From Asterochloris sp. CNOR1 (taxonomy: Eukaryota > Chlorophyta > Trebouxiophyceae > Trebouxiales > Trebouxiaceae), in contig OZ017752.1 in assembly GCA_963969365.1 (NCBI GenBank), forward strand, positions 744,001-808,000: a DNA stretch of 64,000 nt, read 5' to 3'. Both the position numbers and the translations under genes were made by a program. The notes beneath the pieces are model-generated. The model saw only the letters and a list, made by a program, of their open reading frames with translations, made no database searches and had not been told where the DNA came from. Position 1 is the stretch's first letter, and the number at the start of each line of letters is the position of its first letter. Below are positions 35,701-46,300 of this stretch, piece by piece.

Positions 35701-36941
35701 GGACACTTCTAAATTTTTGCAGCTGTGGCAGTTGCAGAGGGCAGACTCAACTTCCCTGTTTCTCAGTGTTCCAGTCAACCCCAGGCCCTACGCTGGGGTG
35801 CCTGGCCTGGCCTTATTGGCAGGTTCATCATAAGTAAAATGCTGCACAATGTGTGCATTGCTGCATCACAGTGGAAGTCTGATGCCAGCTGGGGGCAGAA
35901 TGACTTGCAGGTGGAGGGCGCTGCCCAGAGCGGCAGCTCACTGGCCAACCACACAGCGGGCCCAATTGTAGAGGCCGCTCTGCAAGCGCTGGCAGATGCT
36001 GCTGGCAGTGGCTCAACTGCGAAGGATGTGCCTGGCAAGGCCACAGATGTTAGCACAGAGCGCAAAGAGGGGTCCATGGCACATCAACAGGTGGGCGGAA
36101 GCAGCTGCCTTGGTCCATGTACAGCAGCTGACTCCGCGCCCCTCTAGGGAACGTGACTGCCCTGCTGTCTGGTGCCATGCACCACAGGACGGGCATGCGT
36201 GTAGCAGCATCACTCTGCTCTGTTCGCTGCCAGCTGTGCCCCTCCAATCCCAGCAGAGATGCTGGCTGTGTCATGTAGGTAAGGCTTGTCCCTGCTGGAG
36301 TGCTCAGGCCGAGGCTTGACCTCTGCTGGCCTGCCCACATGCAGGTGCCCAAGGACCTTGTCGCTGAGGAGGCCCACCAGAAGCCTGCATTTGCTGATGC
36401 CCAGGTGGACCCTCAGGCTGGCATGGTTGGCGGCAAGAGCCAGGCCCAGCAGCAGGCAGAGGCTGAGCTGGAGGCCAGGAACGCTGAGCAGCAGCAACAA
36501 GCCCAACAACAACAAGCTCTCCCGCAGCAGAGGGTGCCGGACGAGTTGCTGAAACCAGCTGTCGTGTCCAACGAGGACCAGAAAGCAGCTGCTGTCAACA
36601 AGGCCTCTGCTCTGGCGGCCATCTCAGCCTCACAGAACGCTGGGCGCCAGCAGCGCACTGCTGTTAAGGAGGGTGGAGCTCTGGAGCTCGATCAGGACGC
36701 TGGTGTGCCAGCAGTCAGGACCAGTAGCTTTGCCAGCATGCTGCCCAGCAGCACGCACGCAGCCCAGCTGTTTGCAGTCGCTGGAGCCTGCCTGGTGCTG
36801 GTGCTCTGGCGATTACGCAGCCGCCGAAAACGGCAGGGGGAGGCTGTCATCCTGCAGCCAGCGCTGGCTGGCAGCGATGAGCCAATGAGCAGGTGGATCA
36901 GCTCCAGGACAAGCAGACAACGTTTTCAATTAGCCCAATAA
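29144..36941 (+). CDS. MBTPS1: Site-1 protease (S1P, membrane-bound subtilase)
   Basis: A Golgi subtilase that releases membrane-tethered transcription factors such as the plant bZIP28 type. Seventeen exons align with human and plant S1P from end to end. A signal peptide ([20 protein letters not shown]) and propeptide ([10 protein letters not shown]) come first. Catalytic blocks follow: [14 protein letters not shown] (Asp), [18 protein letters not shown] (His), [18 protein letters not shown] (oxyanion Asn) and [16 protein letters not shown] (Ser). Later conserved blocks are [52 protein letters not shown] and [14 protein letters not shown]. The last exon has a Gln-rich stretch, a membrane helix ([16 protein letters not shown]) and a basic cytosolic tail. 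Introns after VFTNDQ, QPFVEK, PEEHR and IPTPPR use GC donors. The exon near 35.9 kb is the least certain. The sHSP gene begins 208 bases after the stop. Confidence 0.93.
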
Positions 36942-36974
36942 CATCTGCCTTAGTCAGCCCACCAGAAGAGGCCC

Positions 36975-37039
36975 AGAACTTTCTGGCAGGCCCCAGAAGG
37001 TCGTTGTTGACCAGAAGAGGATTCTAGAGTCTTCTGGTC
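36975..37039 (+). promoter_or_regulatory. Heat-shock-element-like palindromes upstream of right sHSP
   Basis: GAA-CT-TTC at 36976-36983 is a perfect nGAAnnTTCn unit. The palindrome at 37009-37039 has arms GACCAGAAGA and TCTTCTGGTC, with TTCTAGAGTCTTC inside it, close to a three-block element. The sites lie 110-175 bases before the ATG and are conserved before the left copy. The spacer to the S1P stop is so short that the S1P 3' end probably overlaps this promoter. Confidence 0.62.
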
Positions 37040-37149
37040 AAAGCCATAGACTTCCGAGAGCGGTTATTAGGCACACGACACAATCAAGCCGAATCACCCC
37101 GATCACCTCGCCAGCAGCATTCGCGTCGTCTTCAAGCCAGGACTGGTTG

Positions 37150-39975
37150 ATGCAAAGCCTTGCCAGGATGGCCAGCCTCGTCAAGCCTAACCTGTCCCGG
37201 GCCTTCCTGGTGCCCAGCTATGCCACTCGCAGCATCGCTCGCCCCATGGTATCCATCAGCGCTCAGCAGCAGGCTCAGCAGAGCCAGAATGTCCGGAGTG
37301 GGGACCAGCAACATCAGTCTGGAGCTTCAGATGCTCCAGTCACCCCAGGCAAGAGGTAGGCAGAACGTCTGGGAGGTGGCAGTCCTTGTGTGCTGCCTCT
37401 CTTCCCCTGCCAGGGCTGCCTGTGTCGTGAGCAATGTTCCATGATTGCTGCTGTCCTGTTTGCATGGCTGTGCGCCAACAAGCATCCCAGCCCATGCTCC
37501 ATGTATTCAAACTGGCTGACACTGTATACCAATCTTCCCGGCTCCTGCTCAAGCAGCCAGCCCGTCCTCATCACCCTGCATCTTGCTGCAGGGGTGGATA
37601 CACAGTGGCAAGGCGGCCCCACCGTGGCTCAGCTTTAGTTGCTCCTGGGGTTATGGGCGACCTGGCACCCTTTCCATCCTTTGGGCGTCTGGGCAGCTTC
37701 CTGCGTGAAATCGTGAGTCTGCGGCAACTGCACTTGCTGGGTCAGAGCAGCCCATGCTGAATCTGCTCAGCCGAAGTGCTGCTACGTCCCTGATCAGCAT
37801 AACAATTGTTTGCTTGCTTGCAAGCCGCTCGCTGCCCTGCAGGAGAATGGCTGCCTCAGGAACTGGCACGCCTCAGCAGACAGCCCACATGCGACACAGG
37901 CCACTGGTCAAGGTTCAAGACTGCTGCACCCCACTGCAGGAGGATGAGATGGGGTCCATGCTGAGCCTCTTCGGCGCCCCGGGGGACCGGTCCGCCCTGG
38001 CCCCTGCTGCGCGGGTGCCCACCATCCCTGTGGACATCCGCGAGGATGACAAGGCCATCCACGTCACAGCCGATGCCCCTGGGCTGGGCAAGGGGGACAT
38101 CAAGGTGGGCCAGGGGTGACTGCATGCTGGCCCAGGGATCTCACATGATGCCAGGCAATGGGCGGAGGTCAGCCCCCTCGGCTGTGCGGCAGATGGCACC
38201 GCTGATGCCCTGCCTGGGGAAAAGGACCCGGGTTGGGGTTGGGCTTCACTGCGGGCCTGCTAGGTGTCCTGACGCTGCCATTGCAGACTTCCTCACGTCC
38301 AGCTCTCACTGCCAATGCCCCAACCTTGGGAAGGCGGACATCATTGTGGGCCAGGGCTGTCTGCAAAAACTCATGTTGGGAGTTGAATCAATGGTCCAGG
38401 AGCACAGGTCAAGAGCTTCAGGGCAGGGGCCCAAAAGGTGCCAGCCAAAAAGCATGCATCAGTGTGGGCCTGGCAGCAGCAGCGCTGTAGCCACTTCAAG
38501 GCCAGCTGGTGTTTAGGTACAGCAGTCTTCTGAATCCTTGAGTTTGCTGGTGATGGTCCTGAGCAGTTGGCAGTTCAGTGATGCACATGCATAGAGTGTT
38601 TGCTGAAATTGCAGCATCTTTTGCATTATGCTCCAATTGCTGTAGCCTGCTGCGTGGCTTTGCTGCAGTACCATGGCAGGGCCCACATTGAAGGCCCACA
38701 GCGCGCCCGCAACCTGCTGATTGCTGATGATGGGACCCCTGCAGCAATTGTTGCATGACACTGTGCTGCCCCATCAAGAAAAGCAGCAATGGCTGACCTG
38801 TATACTGACTGCAGGCTCCACCGACCTGCAGGTCACCATCAACAAAGATAAAATGCTGACCATCGAGGGGGAGCGCAAGCAGGAGCATGAGGAGGACGAC
38901 GAGGGTGTGCGCCGCATTGAGCGCAGCTATGGAGTGTTCGTGCGCCGCTTTCAGGTGTGTGGCTGCAATGATGAGGGGCGTGGTCACCTGTTTTATGAGA
39001 AGTTCGCAGCTGATTGGCTGCTTGCTGCAGTTGCATGCAAGGGATGGGAGTGATGGATGTGCTGCACCATCAATTCAGGTGTCATTTTTGAGTGGGCAGC
39101 TTGTTCTGTGGGGGCAGCAAGTCTGATATTCACCCGTCTGGCCTGAGACGATGCCTGCCTGCGATACTGGCACCCTCACATTGGCCTTGGCACCAAGGCG
39201 GAGATGCTCTCAGCTCACAGTTCTCAGGTAGAGGGACTGCCTGCACAAGGCACTGTGTGCTTGCACTACACGCCAGGCCCCATCAGACTGGGCCGGCTTC
39301 CTCCACATATGCACCACCTCCAGGTGGGTGCTGAGTATGCATGGGGCACTGCTGTGGGTGCAGTCCCACTTGCAGCGGGTAGCTGTTGTCATGTAGGCAG
39401 ATTGGGCAGCGTACGCGTGTCTCAAAGCTGAGTGGCAAGCTCTGCTTTTCATGGCAAAAAGTTAGCAGCAAGTCACCCTGGCATGTAGCTGCACCAGGCA
39501 ACAGCTGACTGCCGTGGTCTACCTGGCTGGCAGTAGCTGTGGGGACTGCAGGTCGCACTGGCATTGCTGATCCCACTGCTGCGGTGCTGCCGGTCAGCCC
39601 CCACCCTTCAGCCTTGGCTGCAATGGCTGGGGCTGAGGCTCTGCTGTGTCATGCCCGCCCTTTCCCCGCACCCGAGTGGCCCATGAGTGGCACTCACCTA
39701 AGGCCTTGGAGCAACTCAACAAAGCGCCACTGCTCTGTTCTGCACTCCTTAGCCTGCTTAAACAGCAGGCAGGGAGCAGCCCCCAGTGCATGCTTTGCTG
39801 CCCCTTGACGCTCCCAATTTGACCCCATTCCCCCCCCCCTGCCCTGCAGCTGCCGGACAATGTGGACCCCAACCAGGTAGACGCCAAGCTGGAGAATGGC
39901 CAGCTGAGGATTGTTGTGCCCAAGACTGGCAAGAAGGAGGAGGAGGAGCCTGCGCACACTGTTGAAATCAAATAA
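37150..39975 (+). CDS. Small heat-shock protein (HSP20), right copy
   Basis: Five exons (37150-37355, 37592-37712, 37940-38104, 38832-38954, 39850-39975) give about 246 residues with the same domain order as the left copy: presequence (SLARMASLVKPNLSRAFLVP), SFGRLGSFLREI, alpha-crystallin domain (VPTIPVDIREDDKAIHVTAD, APGLGKGDIK, RRIERSYGVFVRRFQLPDNV) and a VEIK end. Hand comparison with the left copy gives about 9, 5, 2, 3 and 0 amino-acid differences in exons 1 to 5. Intron 3 carries an extra degenerate copy of the exon 3 end near 38290-38355 (GKADIIVGQG against GKGDIKVGQG). Intron 4 ends in a C-rich tract. ATG 37150 is the first Met in frame and equals the left start. Heat induction is inferred from the upstream elements. 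Confidence 0.92.
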
Positions 39976-40670
39976 GTGTCCCTGATGAAGACTTGAAGAA
40001 GATAACATTTTGGTGTTTCATCAATTGTGCCTGGAATGCAACCAGGCAGCGACACAATGCATGATGTTGTTGCTGTTTCCTTGCTGCACCTGCCCATGAA
40101 TCCATCTGGAGGCGCCTTATAATAAGTAGTGTATATTGGCTGTCAAGTGATACTAAGGTCCATTGCTTTGTTTACAACAAAGGCTTGCTTGTAGCAATGG
40201 GAGCTTAGCTCTGCTGCAGACATGCCTACCCATAGGCCTCCACACTGCTGTACCTCCTTTGAAGCAGTTCAATGGCTGGTACATGAGCACTTCAATGTGT
40301 GAAGTAGAGGTATATATAGAGGATGCAGCATGAAGGCTGGAATAGCTTGCATGCCTATCAACCTCACAATGTAGAGACAGTTTAAGCTTGAGTGTGGGGG
40401 CTTCTTAGGTCGCTCTTGCAAGGTGGGGACAAACTTGGGAAGTGATTCAACATAGCCCTGACATGCCAAGACCTGGGAACTGTCACTACTTTCAGTCTCC
40501 ATCACTGGTTTCTAGTTGTCATTGCTACCCTAGCACATTGCACACCCGGAGGTGGCCTGTCATTTCTTGGGGGCCCATATTGCCCAGGCAGAAGATGGCC
40601 CTAGGGGGTGTTGGCCTCACTGCGGGGTAGCCTTGCAGGGAGATGGCACTTTTGGGGGAAGGGGGGGCGG
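39976..40670. other. Spacer between convergent sHSP and glycosyltransferase 3' ends
   Basis: About 700 bases without a supportable gene. The first 150 or so match, inverted, the 3' flank of the left sHSP (24718-24590), and the last part matches 24420-24450, so the spacer belongs to the right arm of the inverted duplication. The middle part (40150-40550) has no recognised counterpart or feature. Confidence 0.5.
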
Positions 40671-43290
40671 TCACGCCAGATCAGAGAAGTGATGGTGCAG
40701 CCCTAGAAGCTGCGAGGCCTGCCCATGAGTGGGATCCTGAAACGTTGACCGGTGCTGGCACTCTGCATCTGCCCAGTCGCAGCCTGGGAATCCCTCGCCG
40801 GGCCCAAAGACACACACGCTGCTGTTGGCCAGGCTGTGGCTGCCATGGAAGCTGGGTGCATCTGCCAGCACAGGCATGAGCTCCCGAAAGGCAGCTGCCC
40901 AAAGCTGTTGCCCCCTGGGAGTTGCAGCGGTGCTGTCCAGCGTCAGGGGTGGGTGCTCCTTCACATGCTCAGCCTCCTGGAGCAGGGTGCCTATGACCTG
41001 CAGTGGCACATCAGCCAGAAGCTCTGTGCCAGCAGCCTGCCTACTGCCATGACAGCCTTTCTGGGCAGGTCTCAGTGGCCACAGTGTACTGCGGGCATGT
41101 TGTGCGCAGATTCAAGAGTCCACTGCAGCCCTATCCCATCTGCTGACCCACTTCAGGTGTTCAAAAGGGCCGATCACACAAATTTTGAGCCCTTTCGTCC
41201 GTGGCGAAGTCCAGGATCACCACACCAGAGCAGCTCCACATTGACCTTAGCATGCAGCCAAGCGTGTGGAGCAGTTGAGATGCCAGGTCAGGTGGGCCTA
41301 TGTGCTCACTTGTCCCCAGAAGGCGTGTTCAGGGGTGCTGGCTGCCACTCCTGTGTCCAGCACTTGCCCTGCCCGAGCATCACCTGCAGCGATGCCAGGT
41401 CTGCAGTTCAGATGCTGCTGACAGCTCGGCGCCATGCACCGCTGTTGTCCGCACCAAGGGTGTAGCAGCTTCCCCAGGGGTTGGCTGGGTCCACACAAGT
41501 CAGGGTGCAGAGCAGGGCAAGCACTAAGCACATGCCAGGACGAGGCTCACTTTGAAGGATGAGGGTGTGCTGCTCTGAAATCAGGTCCAAGGGGTGCAAG
41601 CACTCCACATCTGGGTCGAGGTACACTCCTCCAAAGGCGTGCAATATGAAGGCCTGGGCTGCACCACCTGCAGGGAAGCATGCAGAGACTGAGAGCAAAG
41701 TATGCATGTAGACAGGAAGGTTCATTTTGCAGGGTGAGACCCTGTGAGATGATCCTTGGGAATGCCTGCCTGGAAAGCACGAACAGGGCAGCCTGCCCAG
41801 TCCAACACTGCAGAGAATGTGGAGACTGCGGCAGCAGGGCATCAGCATCTGCATCTGCCCAACAGAAGGGCCTCCCAGGCCTGTGCTGAGGTTGACTGCC
41901 CATCTAAAGGCCATCACTGAGTCCTGTGGCTGAAGGAGACTGACACAGCCCAGGCTGTGCTCAATTGACCCCCTTACACATTGGAGGAGATGTGACCCCC
42001 TGATGATGCACAAGTCAAATGCGGCCAATGTGAAGCTCTGTAGCTCTGGCAGTGCCTCCTGGCAGTGACAGAGCTTCTGCATGCACGCTCCCCTGAGTTG
42101 CATGCAGACCCTGCCATGCAGGGAGCATGCCCCTCAAAGATGATCTCACCCTGCACAAAAATGCTAGGATACTGGTAAAACAACTCCAGGGACTGGGGAT
42201 AGCGCAGCTGCAGCAGCGTCTCCACTGCTGCAATGTCCCAGGTGCGGACCTCCCAGCTGCGGTGCAGAGCGCTGCATGCCTGGCCGAAGTGCTCCAGCAA
42301 GGGCCGCCGCACCTCGTTATGGTGCAGGGCTGCTGTTGCCACCAGCCCCCCTGCAGCACCACCATGCAAGACCTCAGAAGAGCTGGGCCCTGAGGCACAA
42401 ACTGAGTGCCAGCAGTTTGCCCTACAGAATCTAGGATGATGTGGCGGATCAATGGCGGGGAGGGGGGGGAAAAGGGGGTCTGCCCATACTGTGCAGCAAT
42501 CACCGCTTGGCGCTCAAGCCTGCTCTGGTGCCTGGCCACTTATGTGGGCCATGGCACAAAATTGTGCAGGGCCACACAGACATGCTATGCCAAGTGATGA
42601 TGTCATGATACAAAAATGTCACATTAGCAGAAGGCTGGGCATTGCGGGCATGTGTTCCTGCGCAAAGCAGGCTGCAGCTGATCTTGGGGACCAGCACTGC
42701 CTGCCAAGCTGCCGAGCCGCCAGCCAAGATGCTGGCGGCAGCATGGAACAGCTTTTGGAGATGCAACTTGTATGGCAGATCTTGACAGCAGGATGCCCCA
42801 CAGATGCTTGCGTCTTGCTGCCAGCTCTGCAAGTGCGCCTGCCACAAATGTATCAGGCCGCCTTGGCAGTCGGTTGGGGTCTTGAACCAGCCACCCTGTG
42901 CTTTCGGTGCAAAATCAGCCAGTGGCTTATGGCTGGACCACATGGTACACCCAGCAGACCCCTGGACACATGCAAGGCACCATGCAGTGTGCTAGTTGGG
43001 GACATCATGGACAACATCTGGTGTTTGGCGTAGATGCAGCATACTAGCACACCTGTCCCGCTCAGTTCCAGCCTGTGCAGAAGCCGGGGGATCTGCTCGG
43101 CCCCCTTCCACAACAGGGTCTTCCTGCTGGCCGCATTCGCTCCCACTTCCTTCCCAAAGCCTCTTTGCTGTGCAGAGATGGTCCGTTCGCTGGCGTAAAC
43201 GCCTAGCAGGCCAAAGAGGCTCAAAAACACCACTGAAAGCAGGACCAGCAGATTGCCGTGAGCTTGATGCGGCTTCAGCCTCTCATGCAT
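40671..43290 (-). CDS. DXD-type glycosyltransferase, Golgi type II membrane protein
   Basis: The N-terminal exon has a short cytosolic stretch (MHERLKPHQAHG) followed by a membrane anchor (NLLVLLSVVFLSLFGLLGVY), then AEQIPRLLHR, the usual start of the catalytic domain. Further exons give SWEVRTWDIAAVETLL with RYPQSLELFYQYPS (42.25 kb) and AFILHAFGGVYLDPDVECLH (41.65 kb), holding the sugar-nucleotide DxD motif of the Gly_transf_sug family (OCH1 and inositol-phosphoceramide mannosyltransferase relatives). GVAASTPEHAFWGQ (41.35 kb) matches the family NxFMAS-PxHPFW block. A C-terminal exon ends HHHFSDLA. Exons between 43.0 and 42.4 kb and near 41.2 kb are unresolved. The frame is open upstream to 43413, overlapping the starch synthase stop, but the Met at 43290 better precedes the anchor. 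Sugar and acceptor are unknown. Confidence 0.75.
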
Positions 43291-43393
43291 GAGCGTCCTT
43301 TGCTGAGCACATGGGCGGAATGCACCGCTTGTATGATGGTAGATCACGTTGAAACCACTCTCATTCAATGAAATGAAGTAATCGGTGGTAGCT

Positions 43394-46300
43394 TCAGCAT
43401 TGCGGGGGGTCATTGAAGGTCCATTCGAAGAGCTCCTCGTAGTTTCTGGCAGCTCTGTCCCAGCTAAGATCCTGCGCCATGCCGCTGCGCATCAGCTTCT
43501 GCCAGGAGTCTGGATAGCTGTGGAAGGTCTCCAGGGCATTGGCCATAGCGCCCATCATGGGCCCCACCTCTGGCGGCGTGAACGTCCAGCCAGTGCCAAT
43601 GTTTTCACCCTCTGCATGATGGCAGTCATTGCTCAGGCCCTGCCCTTGTACGGCGCTGCCGCAGGCAGATGCAAATTCAATCCCTGTATGGACAGGCATT
43701 GCTCACCTGGCGCAAAGGGGTTGTAGTCCTCGATTGTGTCTCTGAGGCCGCCTGTGGCATGCGCAATGGGGACTGTGCCGTAGCGCATGGCAAACAGCTG
43801 ATTCAGCCCGCATGGCTCGAAGCGCGAGGGCATCAGCAGGATGTCACAGCCCGCAATCATGCGATGCGCAAGCGGGATGCTGAAGCCGACCCAGCCCCGA
43901 AAGTGCTCCTGGAAGTCGTGCTCCATTGCTCGCATCTGCTGCTCATACTCGGGCACGCCGCTGCCAAGCATGACGACCTGCATGTCAGGGGCTTGTAGTG
44001 GTTCAGCATGCAGCTGATGGCTTACACACAACCTGTTGTACACAGCAGGGTCTGCTGTGCACCTGGCATGACGCCTGCGGTCTGAGGCATCTGCTGTTGC
44101 GGTGCAGGCTGCTGCCTGACTGCTCAAGCCCAGTCCTGGCAAATAATGCTGTGCTGGCATGCCACAGCGTTGGAAGAGATAGTTGCAGCTTATGTCAAGC
44201 TTGGGCTCAATTCTGTGGCAAAATTCGGGCAGCGATGGCCTGATCTAGAGTAGGTCATGCAGGAGATGGATGCTTGGCAAGTGTGCTGAATGCCTGGTGG
44301 TGAAGGGTCTTCCTCTAGCTTTGCAGGTGTCCATGTTGCTGCCAGCAGCAGAGTTACACCTTTGGAGCAACACCTTTGTGTGTTAGGAGCTGCACATGCC
44401 CCTTCAGCACCGATGGTGCTCGACTAGATGCTCCTGTGGCGGGCTCCCTGTCACAGGGTCACCACCAGGGGCACAGGGGCACTTTCCCACCTGACAACCT
44501 TGATGAGCCATCTCTGGCACTGCCTGCAGCACCACGTCAGGGCCCTTCTGGAAGTCCAGGCGCCCAATCCAGCCAACCAGGGGCTTGCTGGGATCCTGGT
44601 CAAAGCCGAGCTCCTTTTGAAGAGCCGCCTTGCACTTGGCCTTCCCTGCAGCAGGCAGCTTGCTAGCCTGAGCTCCTGCAGCACTGTCCAGGCTGCAGCA
44701 CAGCTTTCTACAGCACATTTCATGACAATGGCAGCAGCATGCTTCCTGCAGAACTTGAAGATTCCCAACACAGCTTCAAAGGTGACCATGGTTGGGCACC
44801 CCTGTTCCTGAGGGGACAGCAAGGCTTGGCAGGCCACATGCACTCAGAGGTGACATCAAAGGTGCTGGCACACCTGACAGGTCTGAGCTGCTGTAGGTTG
44901 AGGCTAGGAGCTGGTCCTTGCTGGGATCCCACTCCTCCATGTCAATGCCATTGGTGATGCCGTTGAGCTTGGAGGACCGCTCGCGCAGCACACCATCGAG
45001 GCCCCAACCACCCTCTGCTGTGGTGATTTCCCAGGCATACCCCTGCAGGGCAGGCAGCATGATGTACGGCAAAGCATGAGTACTGGCACACAATCTGGCT
45101 TCAGCAGCAGTCAACGACAGCAATGCAAGGCAGACAGACGGATGCTTGACATAGCACAGTGCAGCAGCGAGTAAGTGGCAAGGTGGGCCGGACATAAGGC
45201 TGCAATGAAGGTGCCATGTCTCTGCTGTGTGATGTTTAGATTGAGGGCCTGCCAAGTGTGACTGGGCAAACGGTTGGGTCAACATGGCGCTGTCACCCAC
45301 TAGGGGCTTCCTGGCTCACCTGGCTGACAGTGAGGACTCGATCGGCTGCCACAATGCCACCCTTCAGAATGTTGAAGGCTGGCCCAGGCGTGGCTGCCCA
45401 GTCTGGGAACTTCCAGGACAGCACATCGTACCTGCAGCATTGGCAGGAATGTGCTTACATGCCAGAGTCAGCTTCTATGCAGACCACGGTCCCAGTTTAC
45501 CACCTGACAGGGTACCAGCTAGCCACGACCAGGCGCTCTTTCCTAGCACACAGCTGGACATCAGACTACCAATGCAGGCTGCCCTCAACAGCCAGACTTT
45601 GCCAGGCTACAGCAGCATGCACAAGCAGCCTCAGCAACCCCAACGACGCACAGCCCTGCCCAGGGAAGCTTTTCGGATCCCTGCCAGTCAGCAGCAGGTA
45701 TCCAGGCAGGCCAGAGCAGCATGGTCTCTGTGATTCTGCCTCCGTGCGAAACAACCATCTACATCTCTGCCGTTGCACAGCACAAGCCCTAGGCAACACG
45801 CAGCAGCAGCCTCACTCACCAGTCCCCAGGGAGCCCGAGGTTGCCATACAGGTGCGCTGGCTCCACCCCCTGGTGCGACATGTTGTGGATGGCCAGCACG
45901 CTGCGGGCGTTTTTGTACACCCCATTCCGCCGATACTTTGCAGCCACAAAGGCGGGCACCAGGGCTGCATGCCAGTCGTTGGCCACAAACAGGCAGTCCT
46001 CCCCGTAGGGGTATCCTGGGGGCTGGCCGGACCTGCACAGGGGCAGGTGGGCTGAGGCCGCCACAGCTTGCAGCCAAGTGAGCAGTTCTGGCAGTCTGGC
46101 AGGGGTACTTGGACTGACAGCAACCGGATCAGCTGCCTGCAGCCAAGCTCTGAGCCAAGCTCTGAGCCAAGCTCTGAGCCAAGCTCCAAGCCAAGACTAT
46201 TTGAGAGGTCCGGCGGCAGCTGACAGGCACAGCAGCACAGGCAAGCCCACTTGTAGGCAGGCAGCACATCCAGCCATTCTTGCCTGTACCCGCCAATGTT

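Larger units (their letters stand above)
36235..41070 (+). repeat. Inverted duplication, right arm
   Basis: Contains the S1P 3' end, the sHSP gene and the glycosyltransferase 3' end, all intact and continuous with complete genes. This is therefore the likely original locus. Partner of 23905-28050. Confidence 0.8.

Noticed and set aside
39830-39849. C-rich run before the last right sHSP exon as a functional element
   Set aside because: It is consistent with an ordinary pyrimidine tract before the acceptor.
22505-41070. A transposon carrying sHSP genes as the cause of the duplication
   Set aside because: No transposase, terminal repeats or target-site duplications were seen at the breakpoints; partial host genes at the edges fit segmental rearrangement better.
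45258-46055. Plus-strand open frame of 265 codons
   Set aside because: It crosses starch synthase I exons and introns antisense; composition and lack of similarity mark it as a shadow.
46140-46190. Short regular repeats suggestive of a CRISPR array
   Set aside because: The units are head-to-tail without spacers, in a eukaryotic intron.
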